A stretch of 64,000 nt of DNA from Pollutimonas sp963712655 (GCA_963712655.1 CAVQIT010000006.1:1-64000); one strand, 5' to 3'; shown: positions 54,094-62,345, counted from the stretch's first letter. A program made the numbers and translations. The notes: generated from the letters alone by a model not told the origin.

Positions 54094-54857
54094 CGGCCGT
54101 CATCCACAACCCATATATCGCTACCTTTGGACCGCTTGTTCGATAGCGCCATGCGGTATTCGAAGCGTTGCGGATTATAGGTTGCGACCAGGTATTCGAC
54201 AGGCGTGTTGGCGGTATCCCGCACGACGCGCTTAATGCACAGCAGTGGCGCGCCCGCATCGATATTCAGGGCGCGGGCATGATGTTCGTCGGCCAGCGTG
54301 GCGCTAAACGATTGCTCGGCCGACGCCATGTTGATGCCCAGGTTTTTGAAAATGGTTTGTATGGGCTGGCGAGCCAGATCTTGTTCGGTGTAGCGCTTGC
54401 CGATATGTTCCGGCACGTATGTGATCAGATGGGAAAAGGGGGCATTGTCGTGGTAGCGTACGCGCGTAGCCTTCTGGACCCTGGCATTGGCCGGCAATTC
54501 AAGCTGCGTTTGAACGTCCGCCGGCGGCTTTTCATAATCGAGACTTAACAGCACTGCCTTGGTATGGGCCCCCATGCTATCCATATGGGCAAGAAGCTTC
54601 TTGATGTCGGCCGGCAAGGGCCGCACCTTGACCTTGTCGAGTCTGGGGTAGGTGCCCGAACCCTGGCGCCGCTCGACCAAGCCTTCCTGTTGCAGCAAGT
54701 CGAGCGAACGCCTGATCGTCAAGCGGGATACCTGATATTTTTCCGCCAGGGCGTTTTCCCCTGGCAGGGGCTCGTTATTGTCGACTTCCCTATTTTCTAT
54801 GGCTTGCTTGAGCAGGCGATAGATTTTGTAATAACGGGGCGTTGGATTGGCGATCAT
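54090..54857 (-). CDS. GntR/HutC-family regulator with UTRA domain
   Basis: 255 aa. Winged HTH PLPGENALAEKYQVSRLTIR with SLDLLQQEGLVERRQGSGTY; UTRA ligand domain with VQKATRVRYHDNAPFSHLIT, then VPEHIGKRY and APLLCIKRVVRD. The stop overlaps the convergent lyase stop by 4 bp, and it lies 8 bp behind the Bug gene, so Bug and regulator form one unit. The common 20-mer at 51362 and 55887 fits the GTAT/ATAC half-sites of HutC regulators. Confidence 0.92.
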   Translation of the reverse strand: MIANPTPRYYKIYRLLKQAIENREVDNNEPLPGENALAEKYQVSRLTIRRSLDLLQQEGLVERRQGSGTYPRLDKVKVRPLPADIKKLLAHMDSMGAHTKAVLLSLDYEKPPADVQTQLELPANARVQKATRVRYHDNAPFSHLITYVPEHIGKRYTEQDLARQPIQTIFKNLGINMASAEQSFSATLADEHHARALNIDAGAPLLCIKRVVRDTANTPVEYLVATYNPQRFEYRMALSNKRSKGSDIWVVDDGR

Positions 54858-54865
54858 TGATGTGG

Positions 54866-55834
54866 TCAGTCTACGGAGGCTCCCGTGAATTTTACGACTT
54901 TTGCATAATGCTTAATGTCTTTGCTGACAAAATCGGCAAGTTCCTGGGGAGTGCTGGTCACCACGGTGCCGCCTTCGGGAGTGAACAGCTTGGTAAACGC
55001 TTCACGTTTGGCGCCTTCCACCACGGCTTTGTTCAACTGTGCGATCCGTTCGGCCGGAATGCCGGAGGGACCGAACATGCCAAACCAGGCCTTGGAGGTG
55101 AAGCCCTTGAGTGTGTCGGCGATGGGCGGCACGCCTGGAAACTGCTCCATGGGATGCAGGCTGGTGACCCCTAGGAATTTGATCCGTCCGGAACCGAGCA
55201 GCGGCAGTACATTGACCGCGCTGGCGAACATCAGGTCGACTTGCCCGCCCACCACATCCTGCAGCGCGGGCGCCGTACCTTTGTACGGAACGGTCAAGCC
55301 ATCGATGCCCGCATCCATTTCAAAACTGGCGGTAGCCATGTGCAGCGACGAGCCGATCCCGCCGATGGCGAAACTGGCTTTGCCCGGATCGGCCTTGGCC
55401 AGCTTGATCACGTCGCTTACGCTATTTGCGGGATAGTCTTTGCGGGCCACCAACACGCTGGGCACTTCGGCCAGCATGCTGATGGGCGAGAAATCCTTTT
55501 CCGGGTCGAACGGCAATTTCTTGTATAGCGTCGCGTTGACCGAAAAGCTGCTGAAGCTGACCAGCAGCGTGTTGCCATCCTTGGCCGAACGCGCAACCTG
55601 GTCAGCGGCGATATTGCCGCCCGCGCCAGGCCTGTTTTCAACGATAACCGTCTGCTTGAGGATTTCCCCCATTTCCTTTGCGATCCCGCGCGCTACCCGG
55701 TCTGTCGTACCGCCCGGCGACGCGCCGACAATCAGCACCAAAGGCCGCTGATCCGCACGGGCTACATGAGAAAACGGCACTGCCAGGGCCAACATGGCCC
55801 CGAATACGCCAAAACGAATAGCATGCTTGCTCAT
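54866..55834 (-). CDS. Bug/TctC-family periplasmic solute-binding protein (third)
   Basis: 322 aa from ATG at 55834 (GGGG six bases upstream; ATG 55840 also possible). Signal peptide FGVFGAMLALAVPFSHVARA. Family motifs RPLVLIVGASPGGTTDRVAR, VIVENRPGAGGNIAADQVAR and TVPYKGTAPALQDVVGGQV. It is convergent to the hydro-lyase/lyase operon and shares its operator-like 20-mer, so it probably binds the substrate of that pathway. Confidence 0.92.
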   Translation of the reverse strand: MSKHAIRFGVFGAMLALAVPFSHVARADQRPLVLIVGASPGGTTDRVARGIAKEMGEILKQTVIVENRPGAGGNIAADQVARSAKDGNTLLVSFSSFSVNATLYKKLPFDPEKDFSPISMLAEVPSVLVARKDYPANSVSDVIKLAKADPGKASFAIGGIGSSLHMATASFEMDAGIDGLTVPYKGTAPALQDVVGGQVDLMFASAVNVLPLLGSGRIKFLGVTSLHPMEQFPGVPPIADTLKGFTSKAWFGMFGPSGIPAERIAQLNKAVVEGAKREAFTKLFTPEGGTVVTSTPQELADFVSKDIKHYAKVVKFTGASVD

Positions 55835-55886
55835 ATCCATCCCCGGTTTAATTAGCAATGATCTTATTGGAAACGGAATCATATAC

Positions 55887-55906
55887 TTGTATTTACATCA
55901 ATACAA
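55887..55906. promoter_or_regulatory. Operator-like 20-mer upstream of the third Bug gene
   Basis: TTGTATTTACATCAATACAA lies within a perfect inverted repeat ACTTGTAT-N8-ATACAAGT (55885-55908), starting 53 bp ahead of the Bug ATG. It shares 16 of 20 bases with the site at 51362-51381, at nearly the same distance from its gene. Confidence 0.65.
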
Positions 55907-55908
55907 GT

Positions 55909-56288
55909 TGTGTCTTGGATGATGCAAGATTGGGGGCGGGGGAGATTTTCAGTTGGATAGGGGGTTTGGGGAGTGTTAGGGTAGCGTGGGTTTGATTGCT
56001 GCGGAAGGGGCGATTGATATCGTATCGGCGAAGTTGGAGGGCGATGGGCGAGGTCGGTCAACGTTGCTGCTTTGACATCGGTAAGCGCGTCGGCGACATT
56101 CGCTGCGACGGCGGCCGACGACACCGCATCGCATGCTCGGAACTAGGCGCGACAGAGCCAACCGTCTATTTTCAGTGTGCGGGTTTTGGGGTTTGGCGGG
56201 GATTAGAATATCTTGCGCTATAAGAAGACTATTTGATGGCTTCGGCATGGAAGTTGTTCGTTGCAAACACCACCTGGGAGCTTGGGCC
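55909..56288. other. 380-bp stretch without a recognisable gene
   Basis: Short open frames exist on both strands but have no recognisable family, no ribosome binding site and low-complexity Pro/Arg/Ser composition. I see nothing I can support. Confidence 0.5.
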
Positions 56289-56561
56289 ATGAATGACGTC
56301 AAAACCTGGACTCTGATCGGCGCCGACGGCAAGCCATATCAAAGCGACGTGCCTGGCGCGTTGGGCGGACACAGCAAAGGCAAGTTATATGGTCGCTTGG
56401 ATTGCCGTGCGGCATTGCAGGCTATTGCTCGTGGCGGCTATGTCGGGCATCGGGTTTTTTTCTTGGACGAGGCGACCGCCGTCAAAGCGGGTTATCGGCC
56501 TTGCGCGGTGTGTTTGCCTGAAAAGTATGCGGGCTGGAAAGCTTTGCGGTCGTCTGGTTAG
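56289..56561 (+). CDS. Small Ada-like zinc-binding protein
   Basis: 90 aa from ATG 56289 (ATG 56247 is an alternative). YGRLDCRAALQAIARGGYVG, then HRVFFLDEATAVKAGYRPCA and VCLPEKY resemble the N-terminal metal-binding domain of Ada (Cys-x-Ala, GYRPCxxCxP), with no DNA-alkyltransferase or AraC domain attached. Stand-alone Ada-type modules are common in proteobacteria; the role is unknown, possibly metal or DNA-damage related. Confidence 0.75.
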   Translation: MNDVKTWTLIGADGKPYQSDVPGALGGHSKGKLYGRLDCRAALQAIARGGYVGHRVFFLDEATAVKAGYRPCAVCLPEKYAGWKALRSSG

Positions 56562-56572
56562 GTTCGGGTTAG

Positions 56573-56836
56573 TTACTCGTAGTGTGTCCACATTCTCAAA
56601 ACACGGACAACATGCTCTTGAATGAACTCCTCATACACCAACCGATGCTGGATGTTAATACGGCGGGAATAGGCCCTGGAAAGATCGCCGACCAGTTTTT
56701 CGTAAGGCGGTGGATTCTGGAATGGATCAGTCTCTAGGAGCGCAATCAGCGTTTGCACTTTGGTTTTGAAACCAGCCGCAGCGACCTTTTTCGCATCCTT
56801 GAGCGCGGCATTTGCAAAGACAACCCGCCAAGTCAC
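56573..56836 (-). CDS. yoeB: YoeB-family mRNA interferase toxin
   Basis: 87 aa. The RelE-fold core with LLETDPFQNPPPYEKLVGDL, then YSRRINIQHRLVYE and the C-terminal MWTHYE keeps the catalytic Glu/Arg/His set of YoeB. It cleaves mRNA in the ribosomal A site. Starts inside the antitoxin stop (4-bp overlap). Confidence 0.94.
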   Translation of the reverse strand: MTWRVVFANAALKDAKKVAAAGFKTKVQTLIALLETDPFQNPPPYEKLVGDLSRAYSRRINIQHRLVYEEFIQEHVVRVLRMWTHYE

Positions 56837-57078
56837 CAGTCAAGCTCCCTGGCGCTTTTCTCTAGCGGCTCTGCCATGCCCTCCTTGATCGAGTCGCGCA
56901 TACCAGGCACAGAAGTCAGATACAGGGTCTCTTGAATGGCGTCCCAATCGGCCTCCGAGATCAGCACGGCACTGGTGCGCTTGCCGGCAATTCGAATTGG
57001 TTGATGGGACTCGGCGGTTTGGTCGATGAGGCGGTAGAGATTCGCCCGTGCCTCGGTCGCGGTCATGGTTGTGGACAT
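56833..57078 (-). CDS. yefM: YefM/Phd-family antitoxin
   Basis: 81 aa. TATEARANLYRLIDQTAESH, then QPIRIAGKRTSAVLISEADW is the Phd/YefM DNA-binding N-terminus; the C-terminal LYLTSVPGMRDSIKEGM wraps the toxin. It neutralises YoeB and represses the operon. Confidence 0.94.
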   Translation of the reverse strand: MSTTMTATEARANLYRLIDQTAESHQPIRIAGKRTSAVLISEADWDAIQETLYLTSVPGMRDSIKEGMAEPLEKSARELDW

Positions 57079-57098
57079 GGTAGATCTCCAAATACGCG

Positions 57099-57123
57099 TA
57101 AAGAGTACGCTTTAACGTACGTT
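57099..57123 (-). promoter_or_regulatory. Candidate YefM operators
   Basis: A perfect palindrome AACGTACGTT (57114-57123) and an adjacent TAAAG-N6-CTTTA repeat (57099-57114) lie 21-45 bp ahead of yefM. YefM-type antitoxins bind paired short palindromes with a GTAC core, as here. Confidence 0.5.
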
Positions 57124-57270
57124 TAGTCAAATCGTATCCACTGGAAGGCAGGGGCGGTGGCAGCGGTCTGTCAATGCTGGGAGGTGAAGACTGCTCACAG
57201 CTTGGAGAGAGCACTTGCCTGGGCATCACCGATGAACGATATTGGCCGTCTGCGACCGTCGCAGACCAAC

Positions 57271-57402
57271 CTATTCTGTTGAAAAACTCGGTTTGAACGC
57301 TGGGAAATATAGCCGCCCAAAATCGCGGCACCCTCCCGTTTACCGGCTAAACGTTAGGATATCCAAAACGCGTGCATTCCGGGGAGTTTTTCAACACAAT
57401 AG
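57271..57402. mobile_element. MITE-like element or IS-end remnant
   Basis: CTATTCTGTTGAAAAACTC (57271-57289) and the inverse GAGTTTTTCAACACAATAG (57384-57402) match at 18 of 19 positions and bracket 94 bp with no gene. A smaller near-palindrome TCTGCGAC-C-GTCGCAGA precedes at 57249-57265. No flanking direct repeat is obvious. It fills most of the gene-free 57079-57542. Confidence 0.6.
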
Positions 57403-57542
57403 ACCCAAAGCGGACGTTTGGAAAAGGCTATTACACTTCGCTTTGGGGGCCGTAGGCACCGGCGGTTCTTGTACCATTAAAAACGGGAGCTGGGTCAATG
57501 CGTTGGACTCTCAGTTTTTTACTCACTTCAAGGAGCATGATT

Positions 57543-57980
57543 ATGTCGGTATCAAGCGAAAGCCGAACCGCCACCCGAGTAATCTCCATTACGGCGCGCA
57601 ATGTAGCGCATCGTATGGTCCTCATACTTTGCGCCACGGCCATGGCGCTATTTACCATGCAAGCCTTCGCGCATCACGGCTGGGCCTGGGCGGAAGAGGA
57701 GCAGTCCGAGTTGAAGGGCACCATCACCGAGATTTCAATGGTGCCGCCACATCCAGCCCTGCGCGTGAAGGACCAGGATGGTCGTTTGTGGCAAGTCGAT
57801 CTGGGAAACCCGAACCAGACACAGCGTTCAGGTTTCTCCGGCGACACTGCCAAGGTGGGCGATGACATTACGGTACTGGGCAACCGCAGCAAAGAGCCGA
57901 ACAAGCCGCATATAAAAGCCGTGCGCATTACGGTCGGCGGCAAACAGTACGACATGTATCCAGAACGCATCAAGCAATGA
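57543..57980 (+). CDS. DUF6152-like periplasmic protein
   Basis: 145 aa from ATG at 57543 (AAGGAG eight bases upstream). Long n-region then signal peptide MVLILCATAMALFTMQAFAH and mature start HHGWAWAEEEQSELKGTITE, which is the DUF6152 signature (HHGW near the start). The rest is an OB-like beta barrel (DITVLGNRSKEPNKPHIKAV). The function is unknown. The membrane gene follows after 10 bp. Confidence 0.8.
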   Translation: MSVSSESRTATRVISITARNVAHRMVLILCATAMALFTMQAFAHHGWAWAEEEQSELKGTITEISMVPPHPALRVKDQDGRLWQVDLGNPNQTQRSGFSGDTAKVGDDITVLGNRSKEPNKPHIKAVRITVGGKQYDMYPERIKQ

Positions 57981-57990
57981 CGACACAGCG

Positions 57991-58464
57991 ATGACAGGTT
58001 TTCTGCAAGCAATTTCCGGCTGGCCCGGTGCCGCCTTCCTGCAGGAATACTGGGTCGCCTATCTCGTTGTCAATGCAGCCCACATCCTTGGTATTGGGCT
58101 ACTTCTTGGCGCGATCCTACCGCTCGATTTGCTTCTTTTGCGTTCAACGCGCGGACGGGATCTGCCGACCATTGGCCCCTTTCTTGTACGCGCAGCGGCG
58201 ACGGGCACCGCACTCGCGGTGACGACAGGGCTTTGGTTATTCTCAGTGAAGCCGGTGGAGTACGCAGAGAATCCAGCTTTCCTCTTCAAGGCCACACTGC
58301 TTGTACTGGCAATCTGCAACATCGCACTTCAGCATCGCGGCGAGCACTTTGATGTAGCCTTGCGCAGCGGCCAGCCATCTGTGCGAGTTCGAACCTTGGC
58401 CGCCACATCCGCCATTCTTTGGCTTTCTGTCCTCATAGCCGGCCGCTGGATAGGTTTTGTCTGA
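57991..58464 (+). CDS. Four-helix membrane protein paired with the DUF6152-like gene
   Basis: 157 aa with four or five helices: YLVVNAAHILGIGLLLGAIL, then RAAATGTALAVTTGLWLF, LFKATLLVLAICNIAL and ATSAILWLSVLIAGRWIGFV. HILGIGLLLGAI resembles DUF6644/DUF2214 membrane proteins, where a His in the first helix is conserved. With the upstream gene it probably makes a periplasmic-membrane pair; function unknown. Confidence 0.7.
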   Translation: MTGFLQAISGWPGAAFLQEYWVAYLVVNAAHILGIGLLLGAILPLDLLLLRSTRGRDLPTIGPFLVRAAATGTALAVTTGLWLFSVKPVEYAENPAFLFKATLLVLAICNIALQHRGEHFDVALRSGQPSVRVRTLAATSAILWLSVLIAGRWIGFV

Positions 58465-58645
58465 GACGATGTAATTGGCGGGAGATTGTCGGTGGGTGGG
58501 TAGCTGCGCTACCAATTAGTAAAAGTCTGCTTTATGCATCAGACGAAGAGCGGCCGCTTCTGGCCGATCGTTACCATTCTTGAGCGGCAGATTCTTGTAT
58601 ATGAGCCAATAAGATAGAACAAATGTGTAAAGTTGGAGAAATCAC

Positions 58646-59200
58646 GTGATGCAGGGGTTGGCGAAAAGGTTGAAAGCCGGGCGGCTGAGAGTGCATTACC
58701 AAAGGGGTGTAGAGATCGTCGACGAAGGCGGTTTGATAATCGATCAGATCGCGGCCGACTTGATGGCGCTCTCGGATTGGGGCATCGTTTATGAGCGTTG
58801 GGTCGGACTGGAGTTGGAGAAGGAGGGCTGGGAGGTTGATTATCGAGGGATATCACTCGGTTTTTTCGATCAGGGTATTGACCTGATCGCATACCAAGGC
58901 CCCAGGACTCGATATCTCCAGTGTAAATTTCATGCCCAACCAATCGGTAAACAGCAGATCGAACAAATCCTATACAAAGGGTCATCTTTCTTGAGCAAGC
59001 AGAAGCCCGCGCGTCACGACGTGTTTGAACTGGTTGTCCCATCAATCGACACGGCGTTTCCACTAAAGCGTAAAAAGGGCAGGGCCCCTCAGCAGAATTG
59101 GCAGAAGGTCAGATTCCTGTCCCATAACCAAACACAGAATCGAATCAGGCTAGAGATCACTGAGATAGCAATGGATCTTGGGAGCGCTGATCCAGCCTAA
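58646..59200 (+). CDS. Mrr-like restriction endonuclease domain protein
   Basis: 184 aa from GTG 58646 (GGAG eight bases upstream; ATG 58649 equally possible). YERWVGLELEKEGWEVDYRG, then FDQGIDLIAYQGPRTRYLQC and KFHAQPIGKQQIEQILYKGS give the PD-(D/E)xK fold of the Mrr catalytic domain (Asp in GIDLIA, then QCK). No DNA-recognition domain is visible and no methylase is near, so a solitary modification-dependent or housekeeping nuclease is likely. Confidence 0.7.
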   Translation: MMQGLAKRLKAGRLRVHYQRGVEIVDEGGLIIDQIAADLMALSDWGIVYERWVGLELEKEGWEVDYRGISLGFFDQGIDLIAYQGPRTRYLQCKFHAQPIGKQQIEQILYKGSSFLSKQKPARHDVFELVVPSIDTAFPLKRKKGRAPQQNWQKVRFLSHNQTQNRIRLEITEIAMDLGSADPA

Positions 59201-59260
59201 CTGCCCATAAACTTCACATTCCAGGGGGCACTTCGGCAGCCTAACGGCCGCGGCCGACTA

Positions 59261-59668
59261 GTGTCCGCTTCTGACCGAGGCTGTGTGGAAACGTATTTGT
59301 TGGGGTTCGCCGGTACCTTTGCCGACGACTTGCGCCGCGCCGGCCCGAATGACGCGCTACTGGTGTTCAGCTATGAGCCCTATGCACGCGATGCGATATC
59401 GGCATTACGGTTTGCGCGCGAACGGGGCCTTCGCATCGTCAGCGTCACCGACAGCGTCGTGTCGCCGATCGCCGCCCAGGCCTCAGCCCTGATCGTGGCG
59501 GCCAATACCACGCCGTCGCTGTTTCCGTCAGTTGTGCCGGCGCTTTCGATTGCGCAGGCGCTGGTGGCGCTGTTGGTGGCCAGAGGTGGGCGCGCTAGCT
59601 TGCAGGAAATAGAAAAAAGCGAAGCGCAGTTGCGGGAATTCGCGGTTTACTTGAAGGGTAGGGAATAG
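59261..59668 (+). pseudogene. RpiR/MurR-family regulator, C-terminal SIS-domain fragment
   Basis: 135 codons. From about 59310 the frame reads TFADDLRRAGPNDALLVFSY, then ARDAISALRFARERGLRIVS and VTDSVVSPIA, the SIS sugar-isomerase domain of RpiR regulators. The N-terminal HTH_6 domain (about 130 residues) is absent and the first 16 residues are unrelated, so this is a truncated gene. Confidence 0.75.
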
Positions 59669-59686
59669 CTACAGCTTACTCGTCGA

Positions 59687-59905
59687 GTATGTGGCTACGC
59701 CACCGAATTTTGCGTGGACACATCGGTACGCAGGGCAGCCGCATTGGGCTATGAGGTAATCATCGCGGCGGACGCCCACACCACACACGACAAGTCGCAT
59801 GCATCCGCGCAGCAGATCGTCGCACACCACAATGCCACGCTACCGGAAATCATAAGCGTTGGACCTAAAATTAGCTGCTTGGCCGCAGCAGAAATACAGT
59901 TGTAA
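59687..59905 (+). pseudogene. Isochorismatase-family cysteine hydrolase, C-terminal fragment
   Basis: CGYATEFCVDTSVRRAAALG carries the catalytic Cys (codon 59711-59713) of the family, followed by YEVIIAADAHTTHDKSHASA and LPEIISVGP. The N-terminal half with the catalytic Asp and Lys is missing, so it is a remnant. Confidence 0.75.
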
Positions 59906-60037
59906 AACGCCACGCGAACGCCGAGTTCGGTTGAAACGAAATTCTGCTTCTGGCTGATTGCGATCAAAAGGCCAACCGGCTCAGTCCGCAACCTAAAGTG
60001 AACAGTGACACTGCAAGTACTCTTTCTTCTCATGGCA

Positions 60038-60343
60038 TTAGGCGCTTGCGCTGAACGATTCGTCATATGAGATAGTCCCGCAAGGCACGGCTGCATCGAA
60101 GGACAAGGCCTGGACATATTCTGGTGGAACATCCGGTAGGACAAGACTAGGCTCTGACCGGAATCCGAAGCGTCCGTAATAGCTCGGCTCGCCGAGAACG
60201 ACGCAGCCGGAAGCTGCGCTTGCGCGCAGCACACGTAAGGCCTCGCGCATGAGGAGTGAGCCGACACCTTGTCCTTGATAAGCCGGCAATGCTGAAATAG
60301 GGCCGAGGCCATACCAACCCAACGCTTTGCCCGAAATCGTCAC
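60038..60343 (-). pseudogene. GNAT N-acetyltransferase, C-terminal fragment (YhbS-like)
   Basis: 101 codons. GWYGLGPISALPAYQGQGVG with SLLMREALRV is the acetyl-CoA-binding motif A (QGxGxG/S), and LGEPSYYGRFGFR is typical of YhbS-like enzymes. The first about 60 residues of the fold are absent. Confidence 0.7.
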
Positions 60344-60520
60344 AGGTGAAACGGTTCTTTTTCGGGAGGACTACTCCCCATCATCCGTCTTGGCTCCATA
60401 CACGCTACGTACTAGCCCTCATGGGCAAATCAGTTCCTTCATGTAGCGCTCAAACCACCGAGCTCCCATACTTCATCCTTGGTGAGTTATCTCCTTGATG
60501 GGGCACAGCGGAGGTATGCA

Positions 60521-62041
60521 ATGTCTTTAGCGGTGCTGGCAAGCCGGGCGCTTTGCGGCCTGGAAGGCTTTGCGGTCCGGGTCGAAGTTCACGTCGGGCC
60601 TGGTCTACCGGCCTTTCATGTCGTGGGGCTGCCCGACGCGGGCGTGCGCGAAAGCCGCGAGCGGGTGCGTTCGGCCATCATCAACAGCGGCTTCGAATTT
60701 CCCGCGGGGCGGATCACGGCCAACCTGGCTCCCGCCGATTTGCCCAAAGAGTCCGGCCGCTTCGATCTGCCCATTGCCCTGGGCGTCCTGCTGGCCTCCG
60801 GCCAGGTGCAGCCCGCTGCGGAATCCGGCATGCCGGATTTGCGGCCTTATGTATTCGCCGGCGAACTATCCTTGACCGGAGCGATCGTGCCGGTGGGCGC
60901 GCCCTTGGCAATAGCCTTGGCGGTGGCGCGCAGCCAGCCGGATGCGCGGCTGGTGCTGCCGCCGGGCTGCGCCCGGATTGCCGCCAACGTGCCCGGGATT
61001 ACCGTCTTGGCGGCGGGTAGTTTGTTCGACGTGGTAGAGCATTTTTCCGGAAGGGCCTCGTTGGAAGCGGCGCAGGCATTGGCGCCCGCCATGTCGCGGG
61101 CGGCCGCCGCGCCTTGCCTGTCCGAGGTGCGCGGCCAGGCGATGGCGCGCCGCGCACTTGAAGTCGCCGCGGCCGGCGGCCACAGCTTGCTGATGGCGGG
61201 CCCGCCGGGCACAGGTAAAAGCATGCTGGCGCATCGCTTGCCCGGCTTGCTACCGCGCCTGAGCCCCGAGCATGCACTGGAAGTCGCCGCCCTGGCCAAT
61301 ATCAGCGGCCGCGACCAGGTGTTTACCGATGTTCCGCCTTTTCGCGCGCCGCATCACTCAGCGTCGGCGCCGGCCCTGGTAGGCGGCGGCATGCATCCTC
61401 GGCCCGGTGAAATCAGCCTGGCCCATCGGGGCGTTTTATTCCTGGACGAATTGCCCGAATTCGAGCGCCGCGTTCTGGAGTCATTGCGCGAGCCCTTGGA
61501 AACGGGCTGCGTGTCTATCGCCCGGTCGTCGCGCACACTGACGTTTCCGGCCGCATTCCAACTGGTGGCGGCCATGAATCCCTGTCCTTGCGGTTGGCTG
61601 GGCCACAGGAAAATAGCGTGCACCTGCAGCGCCGATCGCATTCAAAAGTATCGCGGCAAGCTTTCAGGGCCGTTGCTGGACCGCATCGACCTGCAAATTG
61701 CGCTGCCCCCGGCTGATGCCGACTGGATGGATGCCGCGCCGGGCGAAGCGTCCGAACCGGTACGCGACAGGGTTGCGCGCTGCAGGCAGCGCCAGGCGGA
61801 TCGCCAGCCGCGTGTCAATGCCGCCCTGGGCGTGGGAGAAATCGAAACATATTGTGTATTGCATGAATCGGCAAAAAGCCTATTGCAGCGGAGCATGCTG
61901 CGCTGGAGCTGGTCGGCCCGGGTTGTGCATCGGGTCTTGCGCGTAGCCCGCACCCTGGCCGATCTAGCCGACGCCGATCTCATCGACAGCGTACACATTG
62001 CCGAAGCCATACAATACCGGCAGCCGTGGGGCGGCCCTTGA
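60521..62041 (+). CDS. comM: ComM/YifB AAA+ ATPase (Mg-chelatase-like)
   Basis: 506 aa from ATG 60521 (GGAGG six bases upstream). LPAFHVVGLPDAGVRESRER and NLAPADLPKESGRFDLPIAL are the N-terminal LonC-like domain; Walker A GPPGTGKSML; FRAPHHSASAPALVGGG; Walker B GVLFLDELPEFER; and a zinc-type PCPCGWLGHRKIACTC loop. ComM is a branch-migration helicase in natural transformation. Confidence 0.95.
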   Translation: MSLAVLASRALCGLEGFAVRVEVHVGPGLPAFHVVGLPDAGVRESRERVRSAIINSGFEFPAGRITANLAPADLPKESGRFDLPIALGVLLASGQVQPAAESGMPDLRPYVFAGELSLTGAIVPVGAPLAIALAVARSQPDARLVLPPGCARIAANVPGITVLAAGSLFDVVEHFSGRASLEAAQALAPAMSRAAAAPCLSEVRGQAMARRALEVAAAGGHSLLMAGPPGTGKSMLAHRLPGLLPRLSPEHALEVAALANISGRDQVFTDVPPFRAPHHSASAPALVGGGMHPRPGEISLAHRGVLFLDELPEFERRVLESLREPLETGCVSIARSSRTLTFPAAFQLVAAMNPCPCGWLGHRKIACTCSADRIQKYRGKLSGPLLDRIDLQIALPPADADWMDAAPGEASEPVRDRVARCRQRQADRQPRVNAALGVGEIETYCVLHESAKSLLQRSMLRWSWSARVVHRVLRVARTLADLADADLIDSVHIAEAIQYRQPWGGP

Positions 62042-62124
62042 CCGTTCGTTGCAACGACTGCAATCAATGCAGACCCCCTCTGTTCGAACTTGGCCCGGCA
62101 GATCCCCCAATGACTCCACTGCAA

Positions 62125-62345
62125 GGCATCGAGGGCTGGCTGAGGCGGGGCGACGTCGCAAGCGCCGAGCCGTCAGGCGGGATCGGGGATACAAGGGCGC
62201 GGCTGTCTGAGGCCGAGTCTTGGACAGCATCGCTGTCCATCGGCCGAGTTCCGCGCACGCCCCGATCCCGCCTGACGGCTCGGGTAGCCCTGGCAAAGCC
62301 AGGGCCGCTTGCGCAGGAGCTCCGCCTCAGCCAGCCCTCGATGCC
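62125..62345. repeat. 221-bp nested inverted repeat between comM and rpmI
   Basis: Outer perfect 24-bp arms at 62125-62148 and 62322-62345. Inner perfect 22-bp arms at 62167-62188 and 62260-62281. A central hairpin GGACAGC/GCTGTCC lies at 62222-62238. A further CCCTGGC-AAA-GCCAGGG hairpin lies between the right-hand arms. It is non-coding: the open frames on both strands through it are shadows that read the same GIEGWLRR motif from each arm. Confidence 0.9.

Noticed and set aside
55879..56124. 81-codon minus-strand frame ahead of the third Bug gene
   Set aside because: Low-complexity Pro/Thr/Ser composition, no ribosome site, and it would run through the operator repeat.
57242..57865. 207-codon frame overlapping the DUF6152-like gene
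   Set aside because: It crosses the MITE-like repeat and has no recognisable domain; the frame at 57543 has a signal peptide and a good SD.
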